In this document: positions 43,594 through 51,905 of the stretch, piece after piece
Layout: every line of letters starts with the position of its first letter
How positions within the stretch are numbered: position 1 is the stretch's first letter
Assembly (NCBI GenBank): GCA_948469885.1
Contig: CAOKMT010000013.1
Coordinates: forward strand, 1 to 57,833
Length of the DNA stretch: 57,833 nt
Source of the DNA: an uncultured Sporosarcina sp.
GTDB lineage: Bacteria; Bacillota; Bacilli; Bacillales_A; Planococcaceae
Reading direction: 5' to 3'
Notes under the pieces: generated by a model
The model's input: only the letters and a program-made list of their open reading frames with translations
What the model was told of the DNA's origin: nothing
The model's database searches: none
Made by a program: the position numbers and the translations under genes

Positions 43594-44973
43594 TTACTTC
43601 AAAGTTTCTCTAAACGCAGTGATCGCTTCGTCTATAATACCAATCATTTTGTCGATTTCTTCTTTATTAATGATCAATGGGGGTGCAATCGCGACGATTT
43701 GGTTATGTGCCCCGACTGCTCTTAATATCAATTGACGTTCAAAGCATGCGTCCACAACTGCGTTTGCCGGGAATACAGAAGGATCGAATTGTTTCCCTTT
43801 CGCCGGATCTTCATAAAGTTCAAATGCAGCTAAAAGACCGATTGCGCGACAATTCGTAACGATAGGATGCTTTTCTTCCAAGAACTTCAAGCCTTTTTTC
43901 AATTCAAGTTCCATATTTTTTGTATTTTCAACAAGACGATCACGTTCCATGATTTCAATGTTTTTTAATGCAACTGCACATGCCGTCGGATGTCCGCTAT
44001 ATGTGAAACCATGCGGTACGACAGCATCGAAGCTATCAATTGTTGCTTTTATTTCATCATTCAACATGACGCCACCAAGTTGGGTGTAACCACTCGTCAA
44101 TCCTTTCGCGATGGACATCATATCCGGAACGATATCCCAATTATCTACTCCGAAAAACTTTCCGGTACGACCAAAACCGGTAATGACTTCGTCCGCAAGA
44201 AATAAAATATTAAACTCATCACATAGGTTACGCACCGCTCTCAAATAACCTTCTGGTGGAATGTTCACACCACCTGCCCCTTGTACAGGCTCCACAATAA
44301 TGCCCGCAATTGTATCGGCACCTTCTCTTTCAATCGCTGCTCTTATTGAATCTTCGTAATTTGGCGCTTTTTTATCACCCAATTCGCTTTCTGTCAGAAA
44401 GGCCGTTGCACGAATTACTCCATCGATATTGGAACCCGCAAAACTATGAAATGCCGGAATTCCTGTTGCTGTTTGCGCCGCTACGGTAACGCCGTGGTAG
44501 GCATTATTCAGCGCGATGAACTTTCTTTTTGCCGGTTGCTTTTTCAATTCCCAGTAAAAGCGGGCAAGCTTTATTGCTGTGTCGTTTGATTCGGACCCGC
44601 CTGAAGTATAAAATACGCTATTTAAGTCGCCGGGGGCTAATGACGCCAGCTTTTCTGCAAGTCGGATGGCAGGTTCATTTGAAAACCCTTTAAATTGGGA
44701 TGTATAGGCAAGTGTAGCTAACTGGCTATTCCCTGCTTCGGCAAGCTCTTGATTGCCGTGTCCGATGTTGACATTCCAAAGCATCGACATTCCATCAATA
44801 TACTTTTCACCATCCGTATTTGTAACTGTAATCCCTTGACCTTCTGCAAAGATAATCGCCGGTCCATCATTTACGAAAGCTTTCGGATTTGTAGCAGGAT
44901 GCAAGAAATGCTTTTTGTCCAATTCTGCCAGTTCCACAGTTTTTGAATGTTGAGTCGTATTTTTCGTTGTCAT
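43594..44973 (-). CDS. Class III (PLP) aminotransferase, omega-amino acid/amine:pyruvate type
   Basis: A 459-residue fold type I PLP enzyme. The PLP-phosphate loop GGSESNDTAIKLARFYW, the aspartate in FLADEVITGFGRTG and the lysine in SIAKGLTSGYTQLGG are present. The strings PHGFTYSGHPTACAVAL and HPATNPKAFVNDGP are those of the omega-amino acid/amine:pyruvate transaminases. I start at ATG 44973 because GGGGGG lies seven bases upstream. It would move an amino group from an amine to pyruvate, and ald of the same island could reoxidise the alanine. It is divergent from the LysR gene. Confidence 0.93.
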   Translation of the reverse strand: MTTKNTTQHSKTVELAELDKKHFLHPATNPKAFVNDGPAIIFAEGQGITVTNTDGEKYIDGMSMLWNVNIGHGNQELAEAGNSQLATLAYTSQFKGFSNEPAIRLAEKLASLAPGDLNSVFYTSGGSESNDTAIKLARFYWELKKQPAKRKFIALNNAYHGVTVAAQTATGIPAFHSFAGSNIDGVIRATAFLTESELGDKKAPNYEDSIRAAIEREGADTIAGIIVEPVQGAGGVNIPPEGYLRAVRNLCDEFNILFLADEVITGFGRTGKFFGVDNWDIVPDMMSIAKGLTSGYTQLGGVMLNDEIKATIDSFDAVVPHGFTYSGHPTACAVALKNIEIMERDRLVENTKNMELELKKGLKFLEEKHPIVTNCRAIGLLAAFELYEDPAKGKQFDPSVFPANAVVDACFERQLILRAVGAHNQIVAIAPPLIINKEEIDKMIGIIDEAITAFRETLK

Positions 44974-45331
44974 TGATAAGCCCCCCATTTACTTTTTATA
45001 ATCGCAATGTCACTTAACCAACAATTACCAGACCATCATCGCTAGAAGCGTGTAAATTAGTCATTGCTTAATCATTCTTCGCGAGTTGTAAACTTTTACC
45101 TTCTTTACTTTTAAGTAATACAATCTTTTAAATGTCGATACATTGCTTGAATAGCGCCTACTCCATTCATGGTCGGATCTGCAAAAAAACGTGTGAATAC
45201 TAGCTTACCGACTAAACATTTCGGAATATTCGATATTGTATACCAATTGTAACTTCGTCAATGTATAATGTAAAATATATCTTTTGTATGTTTACCATAT
45301 CTTTTATATATGGAAAGAGAGGGACTTTCAT
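44974..45331. promoter_or_regulatory. Divergent promoter region between aminotransferase and LysR genes
   Basis: An AT-rich 358-base gap. It contains CGGAATATTCG (45222-45232), a TATAAT at 45264-45269 and a CCATAT...ATATGG inverted repeat near 45296-45312. These are the expected places for LysR binding and autoregulation, but no exact operator can be assigned. Confidence 0.4.
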
Positions 45332-46243
45332 ATGAATTTGCATCGATTACATTGTTTTATGAAAGTGGTGGAAGAAGGAAGCATTACAAAAGCTGCTGCT
45401 GCCTTGCAAATGACTCAACCCCCTTTAAGCATTTTAATAAGAAAGTTTGAAGAGGAATTGGATGTCACTTTATTTCATCGATCTGGAAGGAATTTGGAGT
45501 TAACGCCGAGTGGAGAATTTTTGTATAAACAAGGAAAAGAGTTACTCGATATTGCTGATAATACGGAAAAGCAATTGGGTGAATATCATGAGGGAATTAG
45601 AGGAACTGTCAAAATAGGATGCATTACTTCTGCGAATCTGTTTATCTTACCAACCGTTATCAAACGAATTCACGATGAAACCCCTCATATTGTCACACAT
45701 GTAAGCGAAGGAAATTCCTCTTATATTCTAGAGGAATTGCGAAGTCTTTCAATTGATATTGGAATTGTCCGAACGTCAGTGAGAGCGGAAGACATCCATA
45801 CGTCTACATTACTTACCGAACCTTTGCTTCTAGCACTGCCACCAAATCATCCTCTCTGCGAAAAGGATTCCATTGAAATAGACGACCTGAGAAACGAGCG
45901 CTTTCTTTTACCAACGACTTCCCAAGGACAAGGGATTGCAGATGACGTGATTGAGGCATGCCACAATAGCGGGTTCACGCCCAATATCGTTTACTGGGGA
46001 ACCGAAACTTTACCGACACTCTTAATGGTCATGAAAGGTTCCGGTATTTGTTTCGTCCCTAGCTGTTACAGGCAATTTAACTCACCGGATTTACCTGTTC
46101 TGCGACATTTGGCGTCCCCTACGCTTCAAACGAAGCTAAGTATCATCACCCTTCGCAATCGCTACATGTCATCGGTTTCCAAACGATTTTTGTCGATTAC
46201 GGAAGAAATTGCACAAAAGATGGTGAATCTCTCCAATCGTTAA
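45332..46243 (+). CDS. LysR-family transcriptional regulator
   Basis: A 303-residue LysR regulator. The N-terminal winged HTH is clear (HRLHCFMKVVEEGSITKAAAALQMTQPPLSILIRKFEEELDV, residues about 4-45, followed by FHRSGRNLELTPSGE). The effector domain follows. I start at ATG 45332 because GAGAGGGA lies about seven bases upstream; the open frame from 45284 lacks support. It is divergent from the aminotransferase gene, so it probably controls that gene and perhaps the island downstream. Confidence 0.95.
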   Translation: MNLHRLHCFMKVVEEGSITKAAAALQMTQPPLSILIRKFEEELDVTLFHRSGRNLELTPSGEFLYKQGKELLDIADNTEKQLGEYHEGIRGTVKIGCITSANLFILPTVIKRIHDETPHIVTHVSEGNSSYILEELRSLSIDIGIVRTSVRAEDIHTSTLLTEPLLLALPPNHPLCEKDSIEIDDLRNERFLLPTTSQGQGIADDVIEACHNSGFTPNIVYWGTETLPTLLMVMKGSGICFVPSCYRQFNSPDLPVLRHLASPTLQTKLSIITLRNRYMSSVSKRFLSITEEIAQKMVNLSNR

Positions 46244-46276
46244 CCTAATTTAGCGGTGGCTTAATCAAAAAAAAAG

Positions 46277-46314
46277 AAATAACCGTCTCCTTCCAAGGCC
46301 CAAGACGGTTATTT
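46277..46314. terminator. Hairpin terminator between LysR and ynfA genes
   Basis: Stem AAATAACCGTCT/AGACGGTTATTT following the LysR stop codon and facing the end of ynfA. Its arms match 33787-33826. Confidence 0.8.
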
Positions 46315-46372
46315 CACATTTTTTCTTTAAAAGTATCTCTGCTCTAAAAAAGCTATGTATAATGCCTTTCGT

Positions 46373-46699
46373 TTATTGACGTGGTGCAAATAACATCACT
46401 GAAACACCAACGATGCATATCCCTGCACCTATCCAATCATAGAGATCAGGGGCTTTTTTATCAACGCCCCATCCCCATAAGACAGAAAGAACGATAAATA
46501 CCCCTCCATAAGCCGCGTAAACCCTCCCAAATGATGGAAATGATTGGAAGGTAGCCAGAACTCCGTAAAAAGCTAAAGCGATCCCTCCAAAAACTCCCCA
46601 ATAAAACGGTTTACCTTCCCTTAACCATAGCCAGATAAGATAACCGCCACCTATTTCGGCAAGTCCAGCAAATATAAATAAGACAATTGCATAAATCAT
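46373..46699 (-). CDS. ynfA: UPF0060 membrane protein YnfA
   Basis: A 108-residue protein with four hydrophobic segments: [20 protein letters not shown], then [36 protein letters not shown], and [18 protein letters not shown]. These strings define the YnfA/UPF0060 family of small-multidrug-resistance-like proteins. The physiological substrate is unclear. It lies alone between the LysR terminator and yviE. Confidence 0.95.
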   Translation of the reverse strand: MIYAIVLFIFAGLAEIGGGYLIWLWLREGKPFYWGVFGGIALAFYGVLATFQSFPSFGRVYAAYGGVFIVLSVLWGWGVDKKAPDLYDWIGAGICIVGVSVMLFAPRQ

Positions 46700-46816
46700 T
46701 CTTAAGCCGCTCCCTCAAACACTTTTCCTCAGTTTCTTTTTGGATTTAAGTTTCTACCTATTCAATCCTGTATCTATTTCGTTTTCAACGCAATGAAATG
46801 GAGGAGATTTATTTAA

Positions 46817-47371
46817 CTACCCCTTCACATCAATCTGAATCGATGGCCATTGTTCCATATTACCCGTCACTTTGCCTTGAGTATAATGATGGATCGGACG
46901 TTGGATGGTGACATCGTTGACTGGTTTTTGCGGAGTGACTTGGATGTCAAGTGAGCCCGGTTGGAAAGACATTTGGAGCTTTGTCCGGTCTCCAACGAAA
47001 CGGATGCCGAGTGAAGCCGGGGGTGGTGTCGCCGTATGTTTGGCAATGTCAACGATTGGGTTGCCGCCGTTTTCAATTTGGACTAACTGTTGCCCTTCTT
47101 GCGCACGCCTTGCAATTCCTTCCAACACCCCTTGTTTCCCAAGTTGTGCATATTCCTCTGTTCTTTTAAAAACACTTTTCAAATCAAGATCTGCACGATT
47201 TTCGGTGGTATCAATTGATAATTTGGATTTCGTTGTCGACATTTCCAAAATGGCTGCTGGTTGCTGTTGTGACAAAATAGCACGAGGTTGTTCAATTTCT
47301 TGGGTTGGCTTTGTGATTTGCAAGCCCAGTATACCGCGGGTTGTTTGGATTTCGAGTTGTGGAATGTTCAT
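46817..47371 (-). CDS. yviE: YviE/DUF6470 family flagellar-locus protein
   Basis: A 184-residue protein of the YviE (DUF6470) family, with the start MNIPQLEIQTTRGILGLQITKP and the Pro-rich middle ATPPPASLGIRFVGDRTKL typical for it. Its role in flagellar assembly is not established. I start at ATG 47371, six bases after AAGGTG; a GTG three codons earlier lies in that site. It follows flgL, but a terminator-like hairpin lies between the two. In Bacillus the next gene is fliW; here ynfA follows. Confidence 0.85.
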   Translation of the reverse strand: MNIPQLEIQTTRGILGLQITKPTQEIEQPRAILSQQQPAAILEMSTTKSKLSIDTTENRADLDLKSVFKRTEEYAQLGKQGVLEGIARRAQEGQQLVQIENGGNPIVDIAKHTATPPPASLGIRFVGDRTKLQMSFQPGSLDIQVTPQKPVNDVTIQRPIHHYTQGKVTGNMEQWPSIQIDVKG

Positions 47372-47385
47372 ATTTGTCACCTTCT

Positions 47386-47417
47386 AAAAAAAGCGTTTGG
47401 ACAATACAGCCAAACGC
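47386..47417 (-). terminator. Terminator between flgL and yviE
   Basis: Perfect 8-bp stem GCGTTTGG/CCAAACGC followed by seven T on the minus strand, ending just before the yviE ribosome binding site. It would cut the classic flgK-flgL-yviE read-through, fully or in part. Confidence 0.8.
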
Positions 47418-47427
47418 CTTACATTAT

Positions 47428-48300
47428 TTATCTTAAGAAATCCACAAGTGATGGTTGGATGATGCGTGCACCGACAGCAAGTGCAGCCCGGTGGACCGCT
47501 TCTTGGGTAAGCATTTCCGTGATCACTTCTTCATAGTCGATATCTTCGTTGTCACTCATCTGTTTCGTCGCCGCCACTTCTTGGGAAGATAATCGATTTT
47601 CCATCATTTCTACTCGGTTTTGACGCGCCCCGATATCTGCACGTGTCGTCAACACCTTGTCCATATTGGCATCGATTTGGCCGATGAATTGGTCAAATTG
47701 GGTTGTGTTTTCATCTTCTACTGCTTCTTTCATTTGCCCAAACATCTCATCAATCTCTTTGAACATGTCTACTGTATCCGTATTCACCTGCAACATGACG
47801 CCATCGAATACTTCGATTTCAACCGCTTTTCCGAATGCGTCATCCGCTTGCATAACACCGTCTTTAAATAAAGGCTTGTCTGTTTTTGTGCCACTGAAAA
47901 TATATTTATCGCCGACTTTCGTATTTGCCAAGTCTTGAATCTGTTCGCGTAGTTGATCGATTTCACTTTGAATTTTCTTACGGTCTTCCGGCGTCAGCGT
48001 CCCGTTCGCCATATTCGTGGCAAGTTCTTTCGCCCGGTGCATCACTTGACCTACGTGATCGAGCGCATCGTCCGAACTGTCGATCCAGTTGTTCACTTCT
48101 CCGAGGTTACGTTGGAACTGTGCAATTTTATTCACTGTCGTTCTGTAACCGATTCCTTTCATTGCCACGACCGGGTCGTCAGACGGACGGTTCACCTTTT
48201 TCCCTGTCACAAGTTGATCTTGCAATTTACCCATTTTATTATAGCTCGCTGAAAGATTTCGGAGCATATTATTCGATAACATGGATTGTGTTACTCTCAT
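47428..48300 (-). CDS. flgL: Flagellar hook-filament junction protein FlgL
   Basis: A 290-residue HAP3. The N-terminus MRVTQSMLSNNMLRNLSASY and GKKVNRPSDDPVVAMKGIGY are typical, and the C-terminus ends in VHRAALAVGARIIQPSLVDFLR. Together with FlgK it joins hook and filament. It lies 15 bases after flgK. Confidence 0.97.
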   Translation of the reverse strand: MRVTQSMLSNNMLRNLSASYNKMGKLQDQLVTGKKVNRPSDDPVVAMKGIGYRTTVNKIAQFQRNLGEVNNWIDSSDDALDHVGQVMHRAKELATNMANGTLTPEDRKKIQSEIDQLREQIQDLANTKVGDKYIFSGTKTDKPLFKDGVMQADDAFGKAVEIEVFDGVMLQVNTDTVDMFKEIDEMFGQMKEAVEDENTTQFDQFIGQIDANMDKVLTTRADIGARQNRVEMMENRLSSQEVAATKQMSDNEDIDYEEVITEMLTQEAVHRAALAVGARIIQPSLVDFLR

Positions 48301-48315
48301 TTACTGAACCCCCTC

Positions 48316-49830
48316 TTACATTCCGACGCGGCCCATACCGTTGATGATTTTGTCAAGCGTCTCATCGACGACTGTGATCATGCGTGCGGATGCATTATAT
48401 GCGTGTTGGAACTGAATCATATTCGTCATTTCTTCATCAAGTGATACGGCACTAACGGAAGCACGTCGGTGTTCAACTGCACCTAGCAATGTGGCAGTGT
48501 TGAACTGAAGCCGATTCGCTTGTTCGCCGTCGACACCGAGTTGTCCGATGAGACCTTGGAAGTACGTTTGGATTGTTGATTTATCCAAGTCATCCAAAGG
48601 TTTGAACAGCACATCGCCCAAGTTTTTTGCGTTCTTTCCGTTTCCTTCTTCCGCTTCATCTCCGTCTGAAGCCGCAAGTAAATTCGGATCTTTCTTAAGT
48701 TCTTCTGACACAGCCATATTCGCCGCGGTAAATTCACCACCGCCAACTGCGTCAAAGAAATTTCCGCCTTTATTCCCGTTTATATCGGTTCCACTTGTAT
48801 GGACTTGATTCATGGCATTCGCGAAAGCCGATGCCATTTTATTCAGCTTATCTAACATTTCCGGATACAAGCCTTTGACATCTGCACCGTCACTTTCGGC
48901 ATATCCGTATGAATTGACAAGCGATTTCAACTTACCGACATCAGGCATATCCTTCACTGATATTTCTTCATTGCCAATCGTAAAACCTATTACCGGTTCT
49001 GGAGGATTACCGTTCGCACCTGCTAGTTTGACAGAAACTTCTTGAACGTCTGTGCCTTTGACAAGTTGCACTGAATTACCGTTCGTTTTTAATGACACCG
49101 TTACGGCGCCTTCTGCAACTGCCAATGCCTGTCCACCTGATTTTTCATAGCTAATTTCAATCGGAATATACGTAGACAATTCATCCAGAAGCAGATCTCG
49201 TGCATCATACAAGTCATTTGGTAAATAGCCATTCGGCTCGACTTCCGCAATTTGCTGGTTCAAATTGGCAATCTGTTCGAGGATTGAATTAATATCGACC
49301 GTCGCGACGTCAATTTCTGTTCCTAGATTTGTTTGAATATCCGTTAGTGATTTGTGCATGTAATTGAATGAATCCGCGACCGCCATTCCTCTTTGAACAA
49401 CAACCGCACGAGCACCGCCGTTTTCCGGGTTGTTGGCAAGGTCTTGGAGTGATTGCCAAAAGTCGGTCAATGATTGCGCTAATCCGTGCTCGGACGGTTC
49501 GGTTAATATGTCTTCCATTTGAGCAATCGCTTGGGATCTTGATTCCCAATAACCGAGTTTGTTCGACTCTTGTCTATATTGTTGATCGATAAATGAATCG
49601 CGAATCCGTTGAATTGAACCCGCTTCGACGCCTGTTCCGAGGAATCCTGGCATTGTGCCGGCATGGAGACCGGTGCCTGGAAAGCCAGCGGTCGCTTGCA
49701 TGTTGACACGTTGGCGCGAATAGCCGAGCGTATTGGCGTTACTTAAATTATGTCCTGTTGTGTAAAGCGCAGCTTGTTGTGTGAACAAGCCGCGTTTGCT
49801 CGTTTCAAGTCCCATAAATGTGGAGCACAT
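48316..49830 (-). CDS. flgK: Flagellar hook-filament junction protein FlgK
   Basis: A 504-residue HAP1. The N-terminus reads FMGLETSKRGLFTQQAALY followed by TTGHNLSNANTLGYSRQRV, and the C-terminus has MIQFQHAYNASARMITVVDETLDKIINGMG, both standard. The middle is variable. AGGAGG lies nine bases upstream of the ATG at 49830, so the M1 start is preferred over the M6 start. It lies 13 bases after flgN and is presumably carried on the flgM-flgN-flgK-flgL transcript. Confidence 0.98.
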   Translation of the reverse strand: MCSTFMGLETSKRGLFTQQAALYTTGHNLSNANTLGYSRQRVNMQATAGFPGTGLHAGTMPGFLGTGVEAGSIQRIRDSFIDQQYRQESNKLGYWESRSQAIAQMEDILTEPSEHGLAQSLTDFWQSLQDLANNPENGGARAVVVQRGMAVADSFNYMHKSLTDIQTNLGTEIDVATVDINSILEQIANLNQQIAEVEPNGYLPNDLYDARDLLLDELSTYIPIEISYEKSGGQALAVAEGAVTVSLKTNGNSVQLVKGTDVQEVSVKLAGANGNPPEPVIGFTIGNEEISVKDMPDVGKLKSLVNSYGYAESDGADVKGLYPEMLDKLNKMASAFANAMNQVHTSGTDINGNKGGNFFDAVGGGEFTAANMAVSEELKKDPNLLAASDGDEAEEGNGKNAKNLGDVLFKPLDDLDKSTIQTYFQGLIGQLGVDGEQANRLQFNTATLLGAVEHRRASVSAVSLDEEMTNMIQFQHAYNASARMITVVDETLDKIINGMGRVGM

Positions 49831-49843
49831 AATATTATTCCTC

Positions 49844-50341
49844 CTAAGCGTTCGTATCGAAAGTCGTGGAAGGTTTCGATACGCGGTTGCCGCTGATTTC
49901 TTGTTTTGAATAAGTGATGGATTGTGATTCAGGTCTGACCATGTCCAGCGATAGATTCACGAACTGAAGAGATTGGTATGTCAGCTTTTGGTTCAAGTCA
50001 TTTTGCCATTTCAAGTCATGAATCACATGCAGGAGACGGTCTCTCGCCTCCTCTACGCTCCTCTTTTCCATGTCAGGGGCAACTGCGATGACGTCCACGA
50101 CAGTCGGATTGGCCGTTACGGATTTTCCTTGTTCCATCAAATAAGCCGCAACGGCGTTTTCCCTTTGCGTATCCATTTGCGAAATCGCTGCCAGATGGGC
50201 TTGCTCGTCTTTTAATAATTGGTCGAGCGCTTCTATGTCCCCTTCTTTAATGAGTATCGTCTTGTCGCACGCGAGTTGCAATAAGCTGTTATGAAGTTTT
50301 TCCAAGTTATCGAGTGACGTCAAGATTTTCGTTAAAGACAT
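49844..50341 (-). CDS. flgN: FlgN-like export chaperone for FlgK/FlgL
   Basis: A 165-residue helical protein in the position of flgN (yvyG) between flgM and flgK. The segment LTSLDNLEKLHNSLLQLACDKT near the N-terminus fits the family. FlgN chaperones the hook-associated proteins FlgK and FlgL before export. I prefer ATG 50341 over an in-frame TTG at 50362, which has no ribosome binding site; the site for 50341 (AAGAAAG) is also weak, so translation may be coupled to flgM. Confidence 0.88.
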   Translation of the reverse strand: MSLTKILTSLDNLEKLHNSLLQLACDKTILIKEGDIEALDQLLKDEQAHLAAISQMDTQRENAVAAYLMEQGKSVTANPTVVDVIAVAPDMEKRSVEEARDRLLHVIHDLKWQNDLNQKLTYQSLQFVNLSLDMVRPESQSITYSKQEISGNRVSKPSTTFDTNA

Positions 50342-50364
50342 GAAGTCATCTACTTTCTTCAATT

Positions 50365-50628
50365 TTATTTGTTGTAGTAATCGATCAGGTCGACAGCTAA
50401 TTTTTCGGGGTCTACTTTATACGTCCCCGCGTCAATCTGCGCTTTAAGTTGTTCGATCCGTTCGTTTCGTTCCACAGCGTAAGACTGGATTTCCGAAAGT
50501 TGTTTCGCTTCGGAAGAGATTTCGAGCTTATCGGTTTGGATCGGTGCCTTATTGGACGTTTTTTCGATCTTCAATTCATTCGCCTTATACGGGTTGACCG
50601 CAGGTAGGTTAATATTATTGATTTTCAT
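50365..50628 (-). CDS. flgM: Anti-sigma-D factor FlgM
   Basis: An 87-residue FlgM, which holds sigma-D (SigD/FliA) until the hook is finished. The start MKINNINLPAVNPYK and the C-terminal sigma-binding helices (EQLKAQIDAGTYKVDPEKLAVDLIDYYNK) are typical. A strong sigma-D promoter precedes it, as in other Bacilli, so the regulator is made by the sigma factor it inhibits. Confidence 0.95.
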   Translation of the reverse strand: MKINNINLPAVNPYKANELKIEKTSNKAPIQTDKLEISSEAKQLSEIQSYAVERNERIEQLKAQIDAGTYKVDPEKLAVDLIDYYNK

Positions 50629-50666
50629 TTCACTGTCGCTCCTTTCCTTTTTGCTTCTTGTCTCTT

Positions 50667-50693
50667 ATTTCGGCATCTAATTGTGAACGTTTA
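50667..50693 (-). promoter_or_regulatory. Sigma-D promoter of flgM
   Basis: Minus strand TAAA-N15-GCCGAAAT: exact -35, 7 of 8 at the -10, correct spacing, 39 bases upstream of the flgM start codon. Confidence 0.85.
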
Positions 50694-50797
50694 GGGTCTT
50701 TCGGACGAAATTTATCAATCACAGCTCGGCATGATTGCGTCCAGATCAAGTAAGGAAGTTAGCCTAACGTGATTTTAAAAATATTTTGGCATTCATT

Positions 50798-50820
50798 CCG
50801 CCACTTTATAAAAGTGGCGG
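50798..50820. terminator. Hairpin after yvyF
   Basis: Perfect 10-bp stem CCGCCACTTT/AAAGTGGCGG with a 3-base loop (TAT or its complement). No clear T-tract follows on either strand, so it is more likely partial termination or an RNA-stabilising hairpin between yvyF and flgM. Confidence 0.5.
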
Positions 50821-50838
50821 GACTTCTGTTGAATCTAG

Positions 50839-51261
50839 TTAAAGTGTCTCTTCGTTCCTGCCCACATGATAGGCACCCTTTTCACTTTGTTGAAGAGCGT
50901 CCCTGAATTCCTCTGCCGCCTCAAATTGTTTCAGTTCATTTTGTAGTTGCGCAGCACATGCTTCGCATAGCTTTCCCTTCGTCGTCAAAGCGCCGCAGTT
51001 ATCACAAGGATAGCCAAGATTCGGAAACAATGCCGGCTGGAGCCGCCCTCTTCGTACCCATTTATGAAGCAATGTTTCTGTGACGCCCGTTTCCTCTACA
51101 ATCCGTTCGATTGTCGCCGCTCGGTTTTCGCGTCTTCTTAAAAATCGGTACACTTCCTCATACATTTGCTCTTCTTGTTGTGTACACTTTCCGCATACTT
51201 CACGTATGCCCGTATAGTTGAAAAAACCACCACACGTCGGGCAGTTTCGGAGTTCCCCCAT
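50839..51261 (-). CDS. yvyF: YvyF-like zinc-finger/HTH protein of the flagellar-competence locus
   Basis: A 140-residue protein with two cysteine clusters (NCPTCGGFFNY...REVCGKC and YPCDNCGALTTKGKLCEAC) and a helix-turn-helix-like middle (IERIVEETGVTETLLHKWVRRG). Its position between comFC and flgM is that of B. subtilis yvyF; the function is not settled. I start at ATG 51261, nine bases after GGAG; a TTG at 51276 overlaps that site. Confidence 0.88.
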   Translation of the reverse strand: MGELRNCPTCGGFFNYTGIREVCGKCTQQEEQMYEEVYRFLRRRENRAATIERIVEETGVTETLLHKWVRRGRLQPALFPNLGYPCDNCGALTTKGKLCEACAAQLQNELKQFEAAEEFRDALQQSEKGAYHVGRNEETL

Positions 51262-51293
51262 TTTCGTCATCTCCAATCGGTTTGTTCAGTCGA

Positions 51294-51905
51294 CTAGGCA
51301 CGGATGAGCGTCACTGCTTCCACACGTGTCGCTCCCGCTTCTTTTAACGCGGTCGCTGCGTGGCGAAGGGTCGTGCCTGTCGTATAAATATCATCTACCA
51401 CAATATAGGTTGTCGGTTTTATGGTCACATTGGTTTTTACTTTAAATAACGACGGCATGGCGAGACGTTCTGCTTTCGTTTTTTCGCCCATTGATACCAT
51501 GTCGGTCTTTTCAAGGACGTCCATATAAGGGACGTTTGCACTTTTCAACAGTGCTTCCACTTGCGCAAAAGTCCTTGCCACTTTTTTTGCGGGGTGCATC
51601 GGAATCGGGACAATGATCGCATCCTTTTTTAAAACACGCCGCAAGTCGTCGGCAAATACTTCCGCGAGTGCAACGTCTTGCAAAAACTTGAATTGATGTA
51701 AAAACTCTTTCATCGCGGCATTGTATTTATAGAGCGACGTAGTACGATCAATCGTCGTTCCTTCTTCCTTTATATCTATATCGGCACGTTTGAACGAATT
51801 TGAACAGTCGCCGCAAATGAATGCTTGCTGATCCAATCCAAGCAATGATTGCCATGATGGGGTAGCATCCAAGGTTTGTTCACAAAGGAGACATTCCTTC
51901 ACCAT
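51294..51905 (-). CDS. comFC: Competence protein ComFC (phosphoribosyltransferase-like)
   Basis: A 203-residue member of the ComFC/GntX family. The N-terminal zinc-ribbon cysteines (CLLCEQTL...ICGDC) and the phosphoribosyltransferase PRPP motif VVDDIYTTGTTL are visible. It works with ComFA in DNA uptake during transformation. It overlaps comFA by seven bases. AAGGAGG supports the ATG at 51905. comFB, present between comFA and comFC in B. subtilis, is missing here. Confidence 0.95.
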   Translation of the reverse strand: MVKECLLCEQTLDATPSWQSLLGLDQQAFICGDCSNSFKRADIDIKEEGTTIDRTTSLYKYNAAMKEFLHQFKFLQDVALAEVFADDLRRVLKKDAIIVPIPMHPAKKVARTFAQVEALLKSANVPYMDVLEKTDMVSMGEKTKAERLAMPSLFKVKTNVTIKPTTYIVVDDIYTTGTTLRHAATALKEAGATRVEAVTLIRA

